A stretch of DNA of 64,000 nt from CBDHDJ01 sp965261645 (GCA_965261645.1 CBDHDJ010000004.1:372001-436000), one strand, 5' to 3'. Shown: positions 45,135 through 54,472, numbered from the stretch's first letter. Made by a program: numbers and translations. The notes: generated by a model from the sequence alone, not told the origin.

Positions 45135-45230
45135 GGAGGAAATATGCGCCGTTCAAGGGCGTCCGCCAAGGAAGATTCGCGAACCAACGCTCCTCGGGCG
45201 CAATCGAACGTCAATTCCAGTTTGACTTTT

Positions 45231-45252
45231 GTTATATTCGGTCAAATATAAC
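45231..45252. promoter_or_regulatory. ModE-like operator palindrome between fdhD and moaA
   Basis: GTTATATT-N6-AATATAAC is a perfect inverted repeat with 8-base arms. It resembles the ModE operator of other bacteria (TATATA arms). It lies in the 134-bp divergent region between fdhD and moaA, 17-23 bp before the moaA start, where binding would block initiation. A ModE-type gene is 1.7 kb away. Confidence 0.6.
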
Positions 45253-45274
45253 GGCAGTCGCCGCAAGGATGGAC

Positions 45275-46303
45275 ATGCTGGACGCCGCCACCACTACGTC
45301 AGACGCCGATTCGCTGGTCGACCCCTTCGGTCGGCACATCGCGTATCTGCGGGTTTCGGTCACCGATCGCTGCGATTTCCGCTGCCTCTACTGCATGGCG
45401 GAGAACATGACCTTTCTGCCCAAGGCGGAGCTCCTCACGTTGGAGGAGCTCGAGCGGCTGTGCAGCGCGTTTATCCGCCGCGGGGTCAGCAAGCTGCGTT
45501 TGACGGGCGGCGAGCCGCTGGTGCGGCGCAACGTCATGAATCTCATCCGCAGTCTGGGCCCGCATCTCGAGAGCGGCGCGCTTCGCGAGCTCACTCTGAC
45601 CACCAACGGCAGTCAACTCGCCAAACATGCCGACGAGCTCGCCCGTTCGGGCATTCGCCGCATCAACGTTTCGCTCGATACGCTGGATCGCGAACGGTTC
45701 CGGGCCATCACCCGGTGGGGCGAGCTCGATCAGGTGCTCGCCGGCATCCGTGCCGCCCAGGCCGCTGGATTGGCGATCAAGATCAACACGGTGGCGCTCA
45801 AAGGCTTCAACGAGGACGAGTTCGACCATCTCATTGCCTGGTGTGGCGATGAGGGGTTCGGACTGACCCTGATCGAGACGATGCCGATGGGCGAGATCGA
45901 TGGCGATCGCACCGATCAGTATCTACCGCTCTCGCTGGTGCGGGCCCGATTGGCCGAGCGCTGGACGCTGAGCGAGAGCGATCATCGAAGCGGTGGGCCG
46001 GCACGCTACGTGGACATCGCCGAAACCGGGCAGCGCCTCGGCTTCATCACTCCGCTCACCCACAATTTTTGCGAATCCTGCAACCGCGTACGACTCACCT
46101 GCACGGGCAAGCTTTACATGTGTCTGGGCCAGGACGACGTGGCCGATCTCCGGACTCCAATGCGGCGCTGCAAAGACGACACCGAACTGGATATCGCGAT
46201 CACCGAGGCGATCACGCGCAAGCCCAAGGGTCATGATTTCGTCATCGACCGGCGCCATACCCAACCGGCGGTCGCGCGCCATATGAGCGTAACCGGCGGC
46301 TGA
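45275..46303 (+). CDS. moaA: GTP 3',8-cyclase MoaA
   Basis: The radical-SAM cluster motif VTDRCDFRCLYCMAEN and KLRLTGGEPLVRRN are present. The second [4Fe-4S] site is NFCESCNRVRLTCTGKLYMC, and the end is the required GG. MoaA starts molybdopterin synthesis from GTP. An AAGGA ribosome site five bases before the ATG at 45275 favours it over the ATG at 45269. The product has 342 residues. It is divergent from fdhD across a ModE-like palindrome. Confidence 0.95.
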   Translation: MLDAATTTSDADSLVDPFGRHIAYLRVSVTDRCDFRCLYCMAENMTFLPKAELLTLEELERLCSAFIRRGVSKLRLTGGEPLVRRNVMNLIRSLGPHLESGALRELTLTTNGSQLAKHADELARSGIRRINVSLDTLDRERFRAITRWGELDQVLAGIRAAQAAGLAIKINTVALKGFNEDEFDHLIAWCGDEGFGLTLIETMPMGEIDGDRTDQYLPLSLVRARLAERWTLSESDHRSGGPARYVDIAETGQRLGFITPLTHNFCESCNRVRLTCTGKLYMCLGQDDVADLRTPMRRCKDDTELDIAITEAITRKPKGHDFVIDRRHTQPAVARHMSVTGG

Positions 46304-46344
46304 GCCGCGCGCACCGCCCTCTGCCGCTGGCGGACTCGTCTTTC

Positions 46345-46914
46345 CTATCTGATGTCGATCTGATGCGCGAAGGACTCGCCGTCGCTGACGGTGATCAGCT
46401 GAAAGCCGAGGAGCTTCGCAAGATCGAAGAAGGTGAAGTAATCCTCCACCCCGAGATCCCTGAATATCTGGCTCGTCCGCGAGACGGTGGTCAACTGGGC
46501 CAGCACGCCGCGCGCCTGATAGAGCGATCGGAAGCCGCGGTCACCGAGAGCCACGATGATCATCTTGTCGGCCTCATCTCCTTTGGCGAAGATGGCGAAT
46601 GGTGGTGCGTAGGCAAAGCCGAGCTGACGCTGGGTGAGCGCGGTGACGAATCCGATACGTCGCGCGCGCGAAGTCTCGGGCCACGTCTCGGTGCGGGCGA
46701 CGTAGATTTCTCCGCTCGTGGGCTCGGGATAGTAATAGCCCGCATGGCGCGTCGAGCTGTCGTAGACCTCGTCCTCGAGCGACACCAGCTCGGCCGAGCT
46801 CTCCGCACCGGCCCCCGTCACGGCGTGGTCCTGCAACGGCGGTGTAGGCGCACACGCCGTCCCAACAGCGAGCGCCGCGAGCGCCAACCACGTCGAATGC
46901 CCTGTCCTGCGCAT
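46345..46914 (-). CDS. Conserved hypothetical exported protein, possible lipoprotein
   Basis: I do not recognise a named function. The start at 46914 (MRRTGHSTWLALAALAVGTACAP) gives a signal-peptide-like region with a Cys at its end, though the lipobox (GTAC) is imperfect. The rest is a compact 150-residue domain containing FAIFAKGDEADKMIIVALGDRGFRSLYQARGVLAQLTTVSRTSQIF and YFTFFDLAKLLGFQLITVSDGESFAHQI. From memory, similar proteins occur near molybdenum cofactor genes in alphaproteobacteria. Confidence 0.6.
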   Translation of the reverse strand: MRRTGHSTWLALAALAVGTACAPTPPLQDHAVTGAGAESSAELVSLEDEVYDSSTRHAGYYYPEPTSGEIYVARTETWPETSRARRIGFVTALTQRQLGFAYAPPFAIFAKGDEADKMIIVALGDRGFRSLYQARGVLAQLTTVSRTSQIFRDLGVEDYFTFFDLAKLLGFQLITVSDGESFAHQIDIR

Positions 46915-47049
46915 GTGTTCGCCCCCCGAACGGGCGCCCATTTTGGCGGGGCACCCGGCGCATTGCAACCGCGCAGGCGTGCTGTAAAGGCCGAGTCGTG
47001 ACGCTATACTCGGGCGCCCGCCTGGATGCAGCGTGACGGACGTTCACTG

Positions 47050-47817
47050 ATGAAAAATTTCAGAGTGGCCGTTGTGGCCGACCGGACGCCGGCCGCACAG
47101 CGGGCCCGACGACGGCTCACCGCCCGCTACAAGACGGCCAGACCGGCTGAGTCCAACATCATCGTCGCGCTCGGCGGAGACGGCTTCATGCTCCGGTGCA
47201 TGCACCGATTCATGCGCCGGCGTATTCCCATTTTCGGCATGAACCAGGGTACGGTCGGCTTTCTCATGAACGGCTATTGTGAGAGCGATCTCGAGGCGCG
47301 GCTGGCCGCGGCGCACAGCGTGTCGCTTCATCCCCTCCGCATGAAGACCATTCAAGCGTCGGGGAAACGGCGCCAGGCGCTCGCCATCAACGATGTTTCG
47401 TTGCTCCGCCAGACTCGCCAAGCAGCCAAGATTCGCGCGTCCGTCGACGGCATCGAGCGGCTCGCCGAACTCGTCTGCGATGGGGTGCTGGTGGCGACGC
47501 CGGCCGGCAGCACGGCCTACAATCTGTCCGCCCATGGGCCCATCGTCCCGATCGGTGCCGACATCCTGGCGCTCACACCGATCAGCGCATTTCGACCGCG
47601 GCGCTGGCGCGGCGCCCTGTTGTCTTCGGACGCCAAGGTCCGGTTCGACATTCTCGAACACGACAAGCGCCCGGTCAGCGCGGTGGCTGACTACACCGAA
47701 GTGCGCGATGTCATCCGGATCGATGTGTTCGAAGACCGCGAGCTGAGCGTCGATCTCCTCTTCGATCCCGAGCACGCTCTCGAGGATCGAATCCTCAACG
47801 AGCAGTTCATCCCTTAG
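47050..47817 (+). CDS. nadK: NAD kinase
   Basis: The 255-residue protein has the GGDG motif (NIIVALGGDGFMLRCMHRF), IFGMNQGTVGFLMNGY, AINDVSLLRQ and DGVLVATPAGSTAYNLSAHGPIVPI. NAD kinase makes NADP+ from NAD+ with ATP. The ATG at 47050 is preferred over 47026. An insertion sequence begins at the third base of its stop codon (47817), but the frame remains intact. Confidence 0.92.
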   Translation: MKNFRVAVVADRTPAAQRARRRLTARYKTARPAESNIIVALGGDGFMLRCMHRFMRRRIPIFGMNQGTVGFLMNGYCESDLEARLAAAHSVSLHPLRMKTIQASGKRRQALAINDVSLLRQTRQAAKIRASVDGIERLAELVCDGVLVATPAGSTAYNLSAHGPIVPIGADILALTPISAFRPRRWRGALLSSDAKVRFDILEHDKRPVSAVADYTEVRDVIRIDVFEDRELSVDLLFDPEHALEDRILNEQFIP

Positions 47818-48723
47818 AGGCCGTTTCGAAAGGGGTTGAGTGGCCGGTGTCGATGTGATTCCAAGGAGGTTGCTGAGACCGATATGGAGCCGCCATGTGG
47901 ACGCCGACCACCCGAGAGCAGCATAGCCGCAAGACGCTGCGTTATCAGACTGATTTGACCGATGCGGAGTGGGTTGTGATCGAGCCTCATTTGCCTCCGG
48001 CTCATGGCACGGGACGGCCCCGGTCATGGCCGATGCGAGAGATCGTCAACGGCATTTTCTACGTGATGCGGGCTGGCTGCCCTTGGCGCTTGCTGCCAAG
48101 CGATTTGCCACCGTGGGGCACGATCTATCGCTGGTTCGCCAAGTTCCGCGACGACGGCCTCCTTGAGAAGATCAATCACTCTCTGGTCATGGCCGATCGC
48201 GAGCGGGTCGGACGCGAGGCCAGCCCGAGCGGCGCGATTATCGACAGCCAGAGCGTCAAGACAACCGAGGCTGGTGGCCCCCGCGGCTACGATGCGGGCA
48301 AGAAGATCAAGGGGCGCAAGCGCCACGCGCTGGTCGACACCGACGGGCGCGGCCTCGTGCTCGAGGCGCATCCGGCGAGTATCCAGGACCGCGATGGTGG
48401 CGGGTCGCTGCTGTGCGCCTCACGCGGCTCGTTTCCGTTCATCGAGAAGGTCTTTGCCGACAGCGGCTACGCCGGCGAGAAGGTCGCCACGGCCACCGTG
48501 ATCGCCGTCGAGATCGTGCGCAAAAGCCCCGATCAGGTCGGCTTCGCCGTCCAACCGCGCCGCTGGGTCGTGGAGCGCTTCTTCGCCTGGATCAACCGCA
48601 ACCGGCGACTGGCAAAGGACTTCGAGGCCACCATCGCCTCGGCCCGCGCCTTCCTCTACGCCGCCTCCGTCATGCTCCTCGTCCGCAGATTGGCCCGAGC
48701 CGCATGACTTTCGAAACCGACTC
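47817..48723 (+). mobile_element. IS5-family element (IS427-like), 907 bp
   Basis: The imperfect terminal repeats (GAGGCCGTTTCGAAAG and the complement of GAGTCGGTTTCGAAAG) are flanked by TTA at 47814-47816 and 48724-48726. A 3-bp TNA-type duplication fits the IS427 group. It lies directly behind nadK. Confidence 0.9.
47895..48707 (+). CDS. IS5-family (IS427-like) transposase
   Basis: The 270-residue transposase has DUF4096-like LTDAEWVVIEPHLPP and GIFYVMRAGCPWRLLPSDLPPWGTIYRWF. The DDE blocks are IIDSQSVKTTEAGG, VFADSGYAGE and VERFFAWINRNRRLAKDFE. The ORF is continuous; many related elements need a frameshift between two ORFs. Confidence 0.9.
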   Translation: MWTPTTREQHSRKTLRYQTDLTDAEWVVIEPHLPPAHGTGRPRSWPMREIVNGIFYVMRAGCPWRLLPSDLPPWGTIYRWFAKFRDDGLLEKINHSLVMADRERVGREASPSGAIIDSQSVKTTEAGGPRGYDAGKKIKGRKRHALVDTDGRGLVLEAHPASIQDRDGGGSLLCASRGSFPFIEKVFADSGYAGEKVATATVIAVEIVRKSPDQVGFAVQPRRWVVERFFAWINRNRRLAKDFEATIASARAFLYAASVMLLVRRLARAA

Positions 48724-48961
48724 TTAGCACTACAGAGATATCTTGGACCTTCAGTCATAATCCTTTCGCTCTATCCCGTCCCGATCTGACCTCGCTGTTT
48801 CAACCATGGCCATCACTGTCCCGCAGCGGAACAGGGCCGGCGATGTCATTGGGCAGACGACACCTGGCCCCGCACCGACCCGGCCCCTGCCACGCGAATT
48901 ATCGCGAGAAATCCGCGGGCATCGGGGCGCCGGCTCGTCCGCTCGGACGTCCCGGCTTTTC

Positions 48962-49636
48962 CTAAGGGTGCTGACCGGGGGGGAGGCTGCCGGATTTCGA
49001 GGCAGAAGAGGAGCGCGCGCCCGCGGCCTCGATCTCGCCCAGCAGCGAGGCCTGGAGCGAGCGCATCAGTTCCTTGCCATCGAGCTGGCTGCGCCGGCGA
49101 TGCCATTCCAGGACAACGCCGTCGCGCATCGCGACCATCATGGCGGCCAGCTCCACGGTGCTGATCTGGGAGCTGAAGTTGCCCCGCATTTTGCCCATCT
49201 CGATAACGCCTTCGACCGTGCGATACGTCTGTCGGTACAGCATCTTGATCCGCTTGCGGATGGGATCGTCGCCGTGGTGGAATTCGAGCGACATCAGGAT
49301 CATCAGCAGAACGTAATTGACGTTCCGCGCGTTCAGCAGGGCGCGATCGTCGAAGAAGGTGAGCAACTTGATCTTGGCCGATGGCCCCGCATTGGAGATC
49401 CGCTGGACGGTATCCTGGATAAACACCTCCTCGACCTCATCGAGAAGACCCATCATGAGATCGCTTTTGGTCTTGAAGTAAAAATAAACCGAGCTTTTTG
49501 TCATGCCGCACGACTCGGCCACCTGTTCGACCGTCGTGGCTTGATAGCCCTGATCGACGAAGAGCTTGAGAGCGGCGCTGAGGACACGGTCGGCCGTTTG
49601 GTCGCGTTGGCTACGTTGTTTTGCCTGCAGGGCCAA
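48962..49636 (-). CDS. TetR-family transcriptional regulator
   Basis: The 224-residue protein has the TetR helix-turn-helix (ADRVLSAALKLFVDQGYQATTVEQVAESCGMTKSSVYFYFKTKSDLM) and a ligand-binding helical domain. It lies divergent to the SDR-MFS pair, which it may control. The ligand is unknown. The frame is intact. The 235 bp between the IS and its end hold nothing I can identify. Confidence 0.88.
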   Translation of the reverse strand: MALQAKQRSQRDQTADRVLSAALKLFVDQGYQATTVEQVAESCGMTKSSVYFYFKTKSDLMMGLLDEVEEVFIQDTVQRISNAGPSAKIKLLTFFDDRALLNARNVNYVLLMILMSLEFHHGDDPIRKRIKMLYRQTYRTVEGVIEMGKMRGNFSSQISTVELAAMMVAMRDGVVLEWHRRRSQLDGKELMRSLQASLLGEIEAAGARSSSASKSGSLPPGQHP

Positions 49637-49778
49637 ACTATCCTCCCTTGGCCGGCGGAAACCCGCTCACTCCTTGGAATCCGTATTGGTGATGGTGTGG
49701 TACGCCGCGGGCTCCTCGAACTCAAATCCTAGGCGAGTTTGCGGAACGGAGCTTTAGCGGATACTTACGCGTGTCCGT

Positions 49779-49794
49779 TTAACCAGGGCTTAAC
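49779..49794. promoter_or_regulatory. CtrA-type box (TTAA-N7-TTAAC) upstream of the SDR gene
   Basis: TTAACCAGGGCTTAAC is a perfect consensus match, 91 bp before the SDR start in the divergent TetR/SDR region. CtrA regulation of a catabolic-type gene is unexpected, so a chance match is possible. Confidence 0.4.
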
Positions 49795-49884
49795 AGGCGC
49801 AAGCCGGCGATAGACCGGGGCGCTTGGGCACGATCGGGAGCGGCGTGCGATGCCGCGTGAGGGCAGGAACGGGAAGGAGGAGCC

Positions 49885-50643
49885 ATGAGTCTCGAGGGAA
49901 AGGTTGCCATCGTGACCGGCGCCGCTCGCGGCCTGGGCCGCGGCTACGCGGTGCGCCTCGCGGCGGCCGGTGCCGCTGTGGTGGCGGCTGATATCAGGGA
50001 CTGCGGCGAGACCGTGGCCGTCGTCGAACAGCGCAGCGGCCAGGCGCTGGCTCTCGAGACCGATGTCACCAATGCGGGCAGTACCACCGCCATGGCCAAG
50101 GGTGCCGCCGAGGCGTTCGGTCGCATCGATATCCTCGTCAACAATGCCGCGCTCTACGGCAATCTCAAGGGCGGGCGATTCGACCAGATCGACGAAGCGG
50201 AATGGGACGCGTGCATGGCGGTCAACGTGAAGGGCATCTGGAACTGCTGCAAGGCGGTCGCGCCCTTCATGCGCGAGGCGGGCGGCGGCAGCATCATCAA
50301 CATCAGCTCCGTTGCGGCGCTCTATGGCATGCCCTATGGGCTCCACTACACGACATCGAAGGGCGCGGTGATCGGGCTGACACGGGGTCTGGCCCGCGAG
50401 CTCGGCCGTGACGGAATCCGTGTCAACACGATCGCCCCCAACCTCGTCATGACGGAAGGCACCGAGGAGTTTTGGGGCGACAAGCTGGAGCGCGCGGCCG
50501 CCGTCATTCGCGGCAACCAGGCACTGGCCAAGACGCTTGACACCGAGGATCTCACCGGCACAGTGCTCTATCTCGCGGGTGAGGATAGCCGGCTCGTGAC
50601 CGGCCAGACGATCGCGGTCGACGGCGGAACGGTTCTACTCTGA
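49885..50643 (+). CDS. Short-chain dehydrogenase/reductase
   Basis: The 252-residue classical SDR has TGAARGLGRGYA (cofactor-binding), NNAALYG, ISSVAA with the catalytic Ser, and YTTSKG with Tyr and Lys. An acidic residue after strand 2 (VVAADIRD) suggests NAD. GGAAGGAGGAG is a strong ribosome site. It leads an SDR-MFS pair. Confidence 0.88.
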   Translation: MSLEGKVAIVTGAARGLGRGYAVRLAAAGAAVVAADIRDCGETVAVVEQRSGQALALETDVTNAGSTTAMAKGAAEAFGRIDILVNNAALYGNLKGGRFDQIDEAEWDACMAVNVKGIWNCCKAVAPFMREAGGGSIINISSVAALYGMPYGLHYTTSKGAVIGLTRGLARELGRDGIRVNTIAPNLVMTEGTEEFWGDKLERAAAVIRGNQALAKTLDTEDLTGTVLYLAGEDSRLVTGQTIAVDGGTVLL

Positions 50644-50702
50644 CGGCCATGCCCCTCCTTGCCGCGTAACGTGACCTTCGAGCCACTCACCGGACGCATC
50701 AC

Positions 50703-51911
50703 GTGACCCACGCCGCCGCCCTTCCCGCCCGGGATGTCAAGGCAATCGGCCTGATCAGCACGGGCCATTTTTTCAGCCACCTGTACTTTCTGATCCTGCC
50801 GCCCCTGTTCCCGCTCCTCTACCACGAGCTCGGGGTGAGCTATACGGCGCTCGGCCTGATCGTCGCCGGCTTCAATGTGGCTTCGGGCGTGGGCCAGACT
50901 CCGATTGGATTTCTCGTCGACCGGATGGGCGGCCGGGCATTGCTGATCGCGGGCTTGCTGCTGCAGGGGCTGGCGATCGCCGCTGTCGGCTTCGCCTTTT
51001 CCTACTGGCTGATCTTCGTGTTGTTTCTCATCGCGGGCCTGGCCAACGCGGTCTTTCACCCGGCGGACTACTCGATCATGTCGGCGACGGTGGACCGCAG
51101 CCGGCTGGGCCGCGCCTTCGGCATTCACTCGTTCTCAGGCACGCTCGGATTTGCGGCCGCCCCGGTTGCCGTCGTCACGCTCACCGCGATCTGGGACTGG
51201 CGCACCGCTATAACCGTACTCGGTCTGATTGGGGTGGCGGTGGGCTTCGTCGTGTGGTGGCAGAGCGGCGTCCTCAAGGACGAGCGCCCGAGCGCACCGC
51301 GGGAGATCGAAGATAGCGCGCCGGCGACTTGGCGGAGCGGCCTCGCGCTTCTCCTCTCGCGGCCGATCATGATGGCGTTCATCTTCTTCACGCTTCTCGC
51401 CATCGGATTTGGCGCCATCCGCATGTTTTCGGTCTCCGCTCTGGTCATGCATTACGACATGCCATTGGCCTCGGCGAGCGGCGCCCTCACCGGCTTTTTG
51501 ATCGGCGCCGGCGCCGGCATTCTCCTTGGTGGGGTCATCGCCGACCGTTATGGCAACCCGGCTCGCGTCGCGATGCTGTTCCTGAGCGCCTCCGCGCTTC
51601 TGTTGATCTTCATCGGCAGCGTATCCCTGCCCATGATCTTGCTGGTGGGCGTTCTGACCTTCACCGGTTTCATGAGCGGCCTCGTATATCCTTCGCGCGA
51701 TCTTCTGGTCCGCAACGCCACGCCCGAGGGCGATGCCGGCAAGGTGTTCGGCTTCGTCTCCACCGGTCTTAACGTCGGCAGCGCGCTGACACCGCTCCTC
51801 TTCGCCTGGGCTCTGGATGCCGGCCAGCCGCAGGTGATATTCTGGCTCGGCGGCGCGGTCATTCTCCTCACGCTCGTTACCTTGACCAGAGTCAAACCGC
51901 TCCGGCGTTGA
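50703..51911 (+). CDS. MFS transporter
   Basis: The 402-residue protein has 12 predicted membrane segments and the loop-2 motif GFLVDRMGGRALLIAG. It starts with GTG, and no strong ribosome site is seen. The pattern is like fosmidomycin-resistance/MFS exporters, but the substrate is not determinable. It follows the SDR gene by 59 bp. Confidence 0.82.
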   Translation: MTHAAALPARDVKAIGLISTGHFFSHLYFLILPPLFPLLYHELGVSYTALGLIVAGFNVASGVGQTPIGFLVDRMGGRALLIAGLLLQGLAIAAVGFAFSYWLIFVLFLIAGLANAVFHPADYSIMSATVDRSRLGRAFGIHSFSGTLGFAAAPVAVVTLTAIWDWRTAITVLGLIGVAVGFVVWWQSGVLKDERPSAPREIEDSAPATWRSGLALLLSRPIMMAFIFFTLLAIGFGAIRMFSVSALVMHYDMPLASASGALTGFLIGAGAGILLGGVIADRYGNPARVAMLFLSASALLLIFIGSVSLPMILLVGVLTFTGFMSGLVYPSRDLLVRNATPEGDAGKVFGFVSTGLNVGSALTPLLFAWALDAGQPQVIFWLGGAVILLTLVTLTRVKPLRR

Positions 51912-51921
51912 CCACACGCGC

Positions 51922-51958
51922 CGCCAAAAAGAAACGCCGCCGGCAACCCGGCGGCGTT
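51922..51958 (-). terminator. Rho-independent terminator after the amidohydrolase gene
   Basis: AACGCCGCCGG pairs with CCGGCGGCGTT across CAAC. On the minus strand it is followed by TTCTTTTTGG. It lies between the MFS and amidohydrolase ends and probably serves the minus-strand gene. Confidence 0.75.
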
Positions 51959-51980
51959 CAGAAGAGATGAGCGACGCGCG

Positions 51981-53120
51981 CTACTCGGCGGCGATCGCGC
52001 GGCTTTCGGGCAGCTCGATGTTGAACAGCTTGGCCGCGTTATAGAAGCTCAAGTCATCCTTCAGCTTATCGCCGAGCTTGCCAAGCGTGTCCTCGACGAT
52101 TTGCAGACTGTTGGGATAGGTGCACCGCGCATGCGGGAAGTCCGACCCCCAGACCATGGTGCCCGGATCGACGACATCGACGGCCTTCTCGACGTAGGTG
52201 TCGTCGACGAAGCTGTGATAGACCCGCTTCATGTACTCATCGACCGGCTGCTTGATGGTTGGCAGGTTCATCGCCGGGCCGAAGACATCCTGGATCTGCC
52301 GCGCCCGGAACATGAAATAGGGTAGCCACGAGACCTCGTACTCGGCGAGCATCACCTTGAGCGCCGGGAAGCGGTCCATCACGCCGCCAAAGATGAATTC
52401 GTTAGCGAGCACCGGCGGCGCTTCGAACAGAATCCAATAGGTGATCTTCGGCAGATCGTGGCGCTCGGCGCCAAACAGGGTGAACGGGTCGCGCACGTTG
52501 CCGGTTATGATGTGGAGCACCACCGGGACGTCGAGCTCCTGGGCGCGCGCCCAGAAGGGATCGTAGTGCTTGTCCTGATAGCGCGGCCATTCGGGCCGGC
52601 TGTCGCAGTTGATGAGCGTGCCCTTGAGGCCCAGTTTGGTGGTTCGCTCGAGCTCCTTGACCGCCCAACCGACGTCCTCCATGTGGATCATCGACGTGCC
52701 CACGAAGCGCTTGGGATCGTGGCTCACCAGCTCCGCCATCCAGTCGTTGTAGACTTGGCAGCAGTCGCGCACCATGTCGTCATTGCGCGCGCGCATGGTG
52801 TAGAGCATCCAGGTCGAGTTCAGCACCTCGGCATAGACGCCGTCCTCATCGAGGCATTTGAGGCGCGCCGCAGGATCCTCGGAAGCCCGGAGCAGCTTCT
52901 GTTGCAGCTCCTTCGCTTCCTCGCTGCCCTCGCCCCCCTCGACGATCTCGTCGATGCGGATGTACTCGATCCCGGTGAAGTAATGCGCGGCCTTGGCCCC
53001 GAGATGCTCGTCGACATAGCGCGGGATCTCGTCGCCGTACTTCTTGCCGAGCGGCCCGGAAAACAGATCGTTGGGCTCCAGCACATGAGAATCGCCGGAG
53101 ATGATGAGTTTCTTCTCCAT
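51981..53120 (-). CDS. Amidohydrolase-2 family metal hydrolase/decarboxylase (paralog A)
   Basis: The 379-residue ACMSD-like TIM-barrel protein has an N-terminal metal region (IISGDSHVLEPNDLF), a central His (VVLHIITGNVRDPF) and a C-terminal Asp (MVWGSDFPHARCTYPNS). Related enzymes hydrolyse or decarboxylate ring-cleavage products. A GGGAGG ribosome site precedes the ATG. It is paralogous to the next gene, 149 bp away, in the same orientation. Confidence 0.85.
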   Translation of the reverse strand: MEKKLIISGDSHVLEPNDLFSGPLGKKYGDEIPRYVDEHLGAKAAHYFTGIEYIRIDEIVEGGEGSEEAKELQQKLLRASEDPAARLKCLDEDGVYAEVLNSTWMLYTMRARNDDMVRDCCQVYNDWMAELVSHDPKRFVGTSMIHMEDVGWAVKELERTTKLGLKGTLINCDSRPEWPRYQDKHYDPFWARAQELDVPVVLHIITGNVRDPFTLFGAERHDLPKITYWILFEAPPVLANEFIFGGVMDRFPALKVMLAEYEVSWLPYFMFRARQIQDVFGPAMNLPTIKQPVDEYMKRVYHSFVDDTYVEKAVDVVDPGTMVWGSDFPHARCTYPNSLQIVEDTLGKLGDKLKDDLSFYNAAKLFNIELPESRAIAAE

Positions 53121-53269
53121 GAAAACCTCCCTCAGGGCGCAGGATTAGCCCGATTCATAACCTTGCCCTGGCAAATTGCAAGGCTGGCGCCGCCACGCCG
53201 GTGCAAGGCGATCCAGCCCGATCAAGGCGCGGCCAGAAACCGGCATTTCGATCGGGTCCCGATCACCCT

Positions 53270-54394
53270 TCACTCGGCCGCGATCGCGCGGTCTTTCGGC
53301 ACCTCGATATCGTAGTAACGGGCGGCGCTATAGAACGTGAGGTCGGCCACGATCTGCCCATCGAGATGGCCGAACACGTCCTCGATCACTTGTTGGCTGT
53401 TCGGGTAGGTGCAGCGCGAATGCGGGAAGTCGGAGCCCCACATCACCTGTTTGGGGTCGATGACGCCGAGAATCTTGTCGAACTGGGTGTCGTCGACGAC
53501 GCCGTGATGGATGCGCGGCATGTACTGCTCGACCGGTAGCTTGGGCATCTTGATGTTCAGCGCCGCGCCCAGCGAATCCTGCAGCTGCTTGATGCGGAAC
53601 AGCCAATAGGGCAGCCACGACACCTCGAATTCCGAGCACACGATCTTGAGCCTGGGGAAGCGGTCGAGGATGCCGCCGAAGATGAACTCGTTGCCAAGCA
53701 CGGGCCCGACTTCCGACAGGAGACTCAAGGTGTCGCGCACCACCCTGATGCGCTCCTCGCCGTGGTAGGTGAACAGGTCGCGGACGTTGCCGGTGATGAT
53801 GTGCAACGTGATCGGCATGTCCAACTCTTCGGCCTTGGCCCAGAACGGATCGTAGAGGGGGTCCTGATAGAACGGCCATTCGGGCCGCGTGTCGACGTTG
53901 ATGATGACGCTCTTGAGCCCGAGCTTGGCGGCGCGCTCGAGCTCCTTGACGGCCCACTCCACTTTCGCCATGTGGATCATCGCGGTGCCGAACAGGCGCT
54001 TGGGATCGGCGCTGCACATCTCGTGCATCCAGTCGTTGTAGACTTGGCAGCAGTCCTGCACCATGTCGTCGTCCGGGACGCGTAGCGTGTACAGCATCCA
54101 CGTCGCATTGAGAATCTCGGCGTATACGCCGTCCCGGTCGAGGCATTTGAGCCGGAAATGGGGATCCTTGGAGGCGGTGAGCAATTCGTCCTGCAGGCCG
54201 CCCTCGTCCTTCTCGACGATCTCATCGATCTTCACATACTCGATGCCGGTGAAATAATAGAGGCTCTTATCGCTCCGGTATTCGTTGACGTATTGCGACA
54301 CCGCATCGCCCCATTTCTTGCCGAGCGGCTTGGTGAAGAGATCGTCCGGCTCGAGGACGTGCGAATCAGCCGATATGAGCCTCTGATTGTCCAT
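53270..54394 (-). CDS. Amidohydrolase-2 family metal hydrolase/decarboxylase (paralog B)
   Basis: The 374-residue paralogue shares SADSHVLEPDDLF, YFTGIEYVKIDEIVE, LDRDGVYAEILNATWMLYTLR, LHIITGNVRDLF and VMWGSDFPHSRCTYPNS with its neighbour. Both end in the same motif RAIAAE. This indicates tandem duplication followed by divergence. Its upstream region is interrupted by the insertion sequence at 54473, which may remove its promoter. Confidence 0.85.
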   Translation of the reverse strand: MDNQRLISADSHVLEPDDLFTKPLGKKWGDAVSQYVNEYRSDKSLYYFTGIEYVKIDEIVEKDEGGLQDELLTASKDPHFRLKCLDRDGVYAEILNATWMLYTLRVPDDDMVQDCCQVYNDWMHEMCSADPKRLFGTAMIHMAKVEWAVKELERAAKLGLKSVIINVDTRPEWPFYQDPLYDPFWAKAEELDMPITLHIITGNVRDLFTYHGEERIRVVRDTLSLLSEVGPVLGNEFIFGGILDRFPRLKIVCSEFEVSWLPYWLFRIKQLQDSLGAALNIKMPKLPVEQYMPRIHHGVVDDTQFDKILGVIDPKQVMWGSDFPHSRCTYPNSQQVIEDVFGHLDGQIVADLTFYSAARYYDIEVPKDRAIAAE

Positions 54395-54472
54395 GTGCAG
54401 GCCTCCCAGCTAACAACTTTTGATGGCGTAGCCGCGACCGGGCCCGCGTTCGAACCCCGCGGCCCGCGTTAG

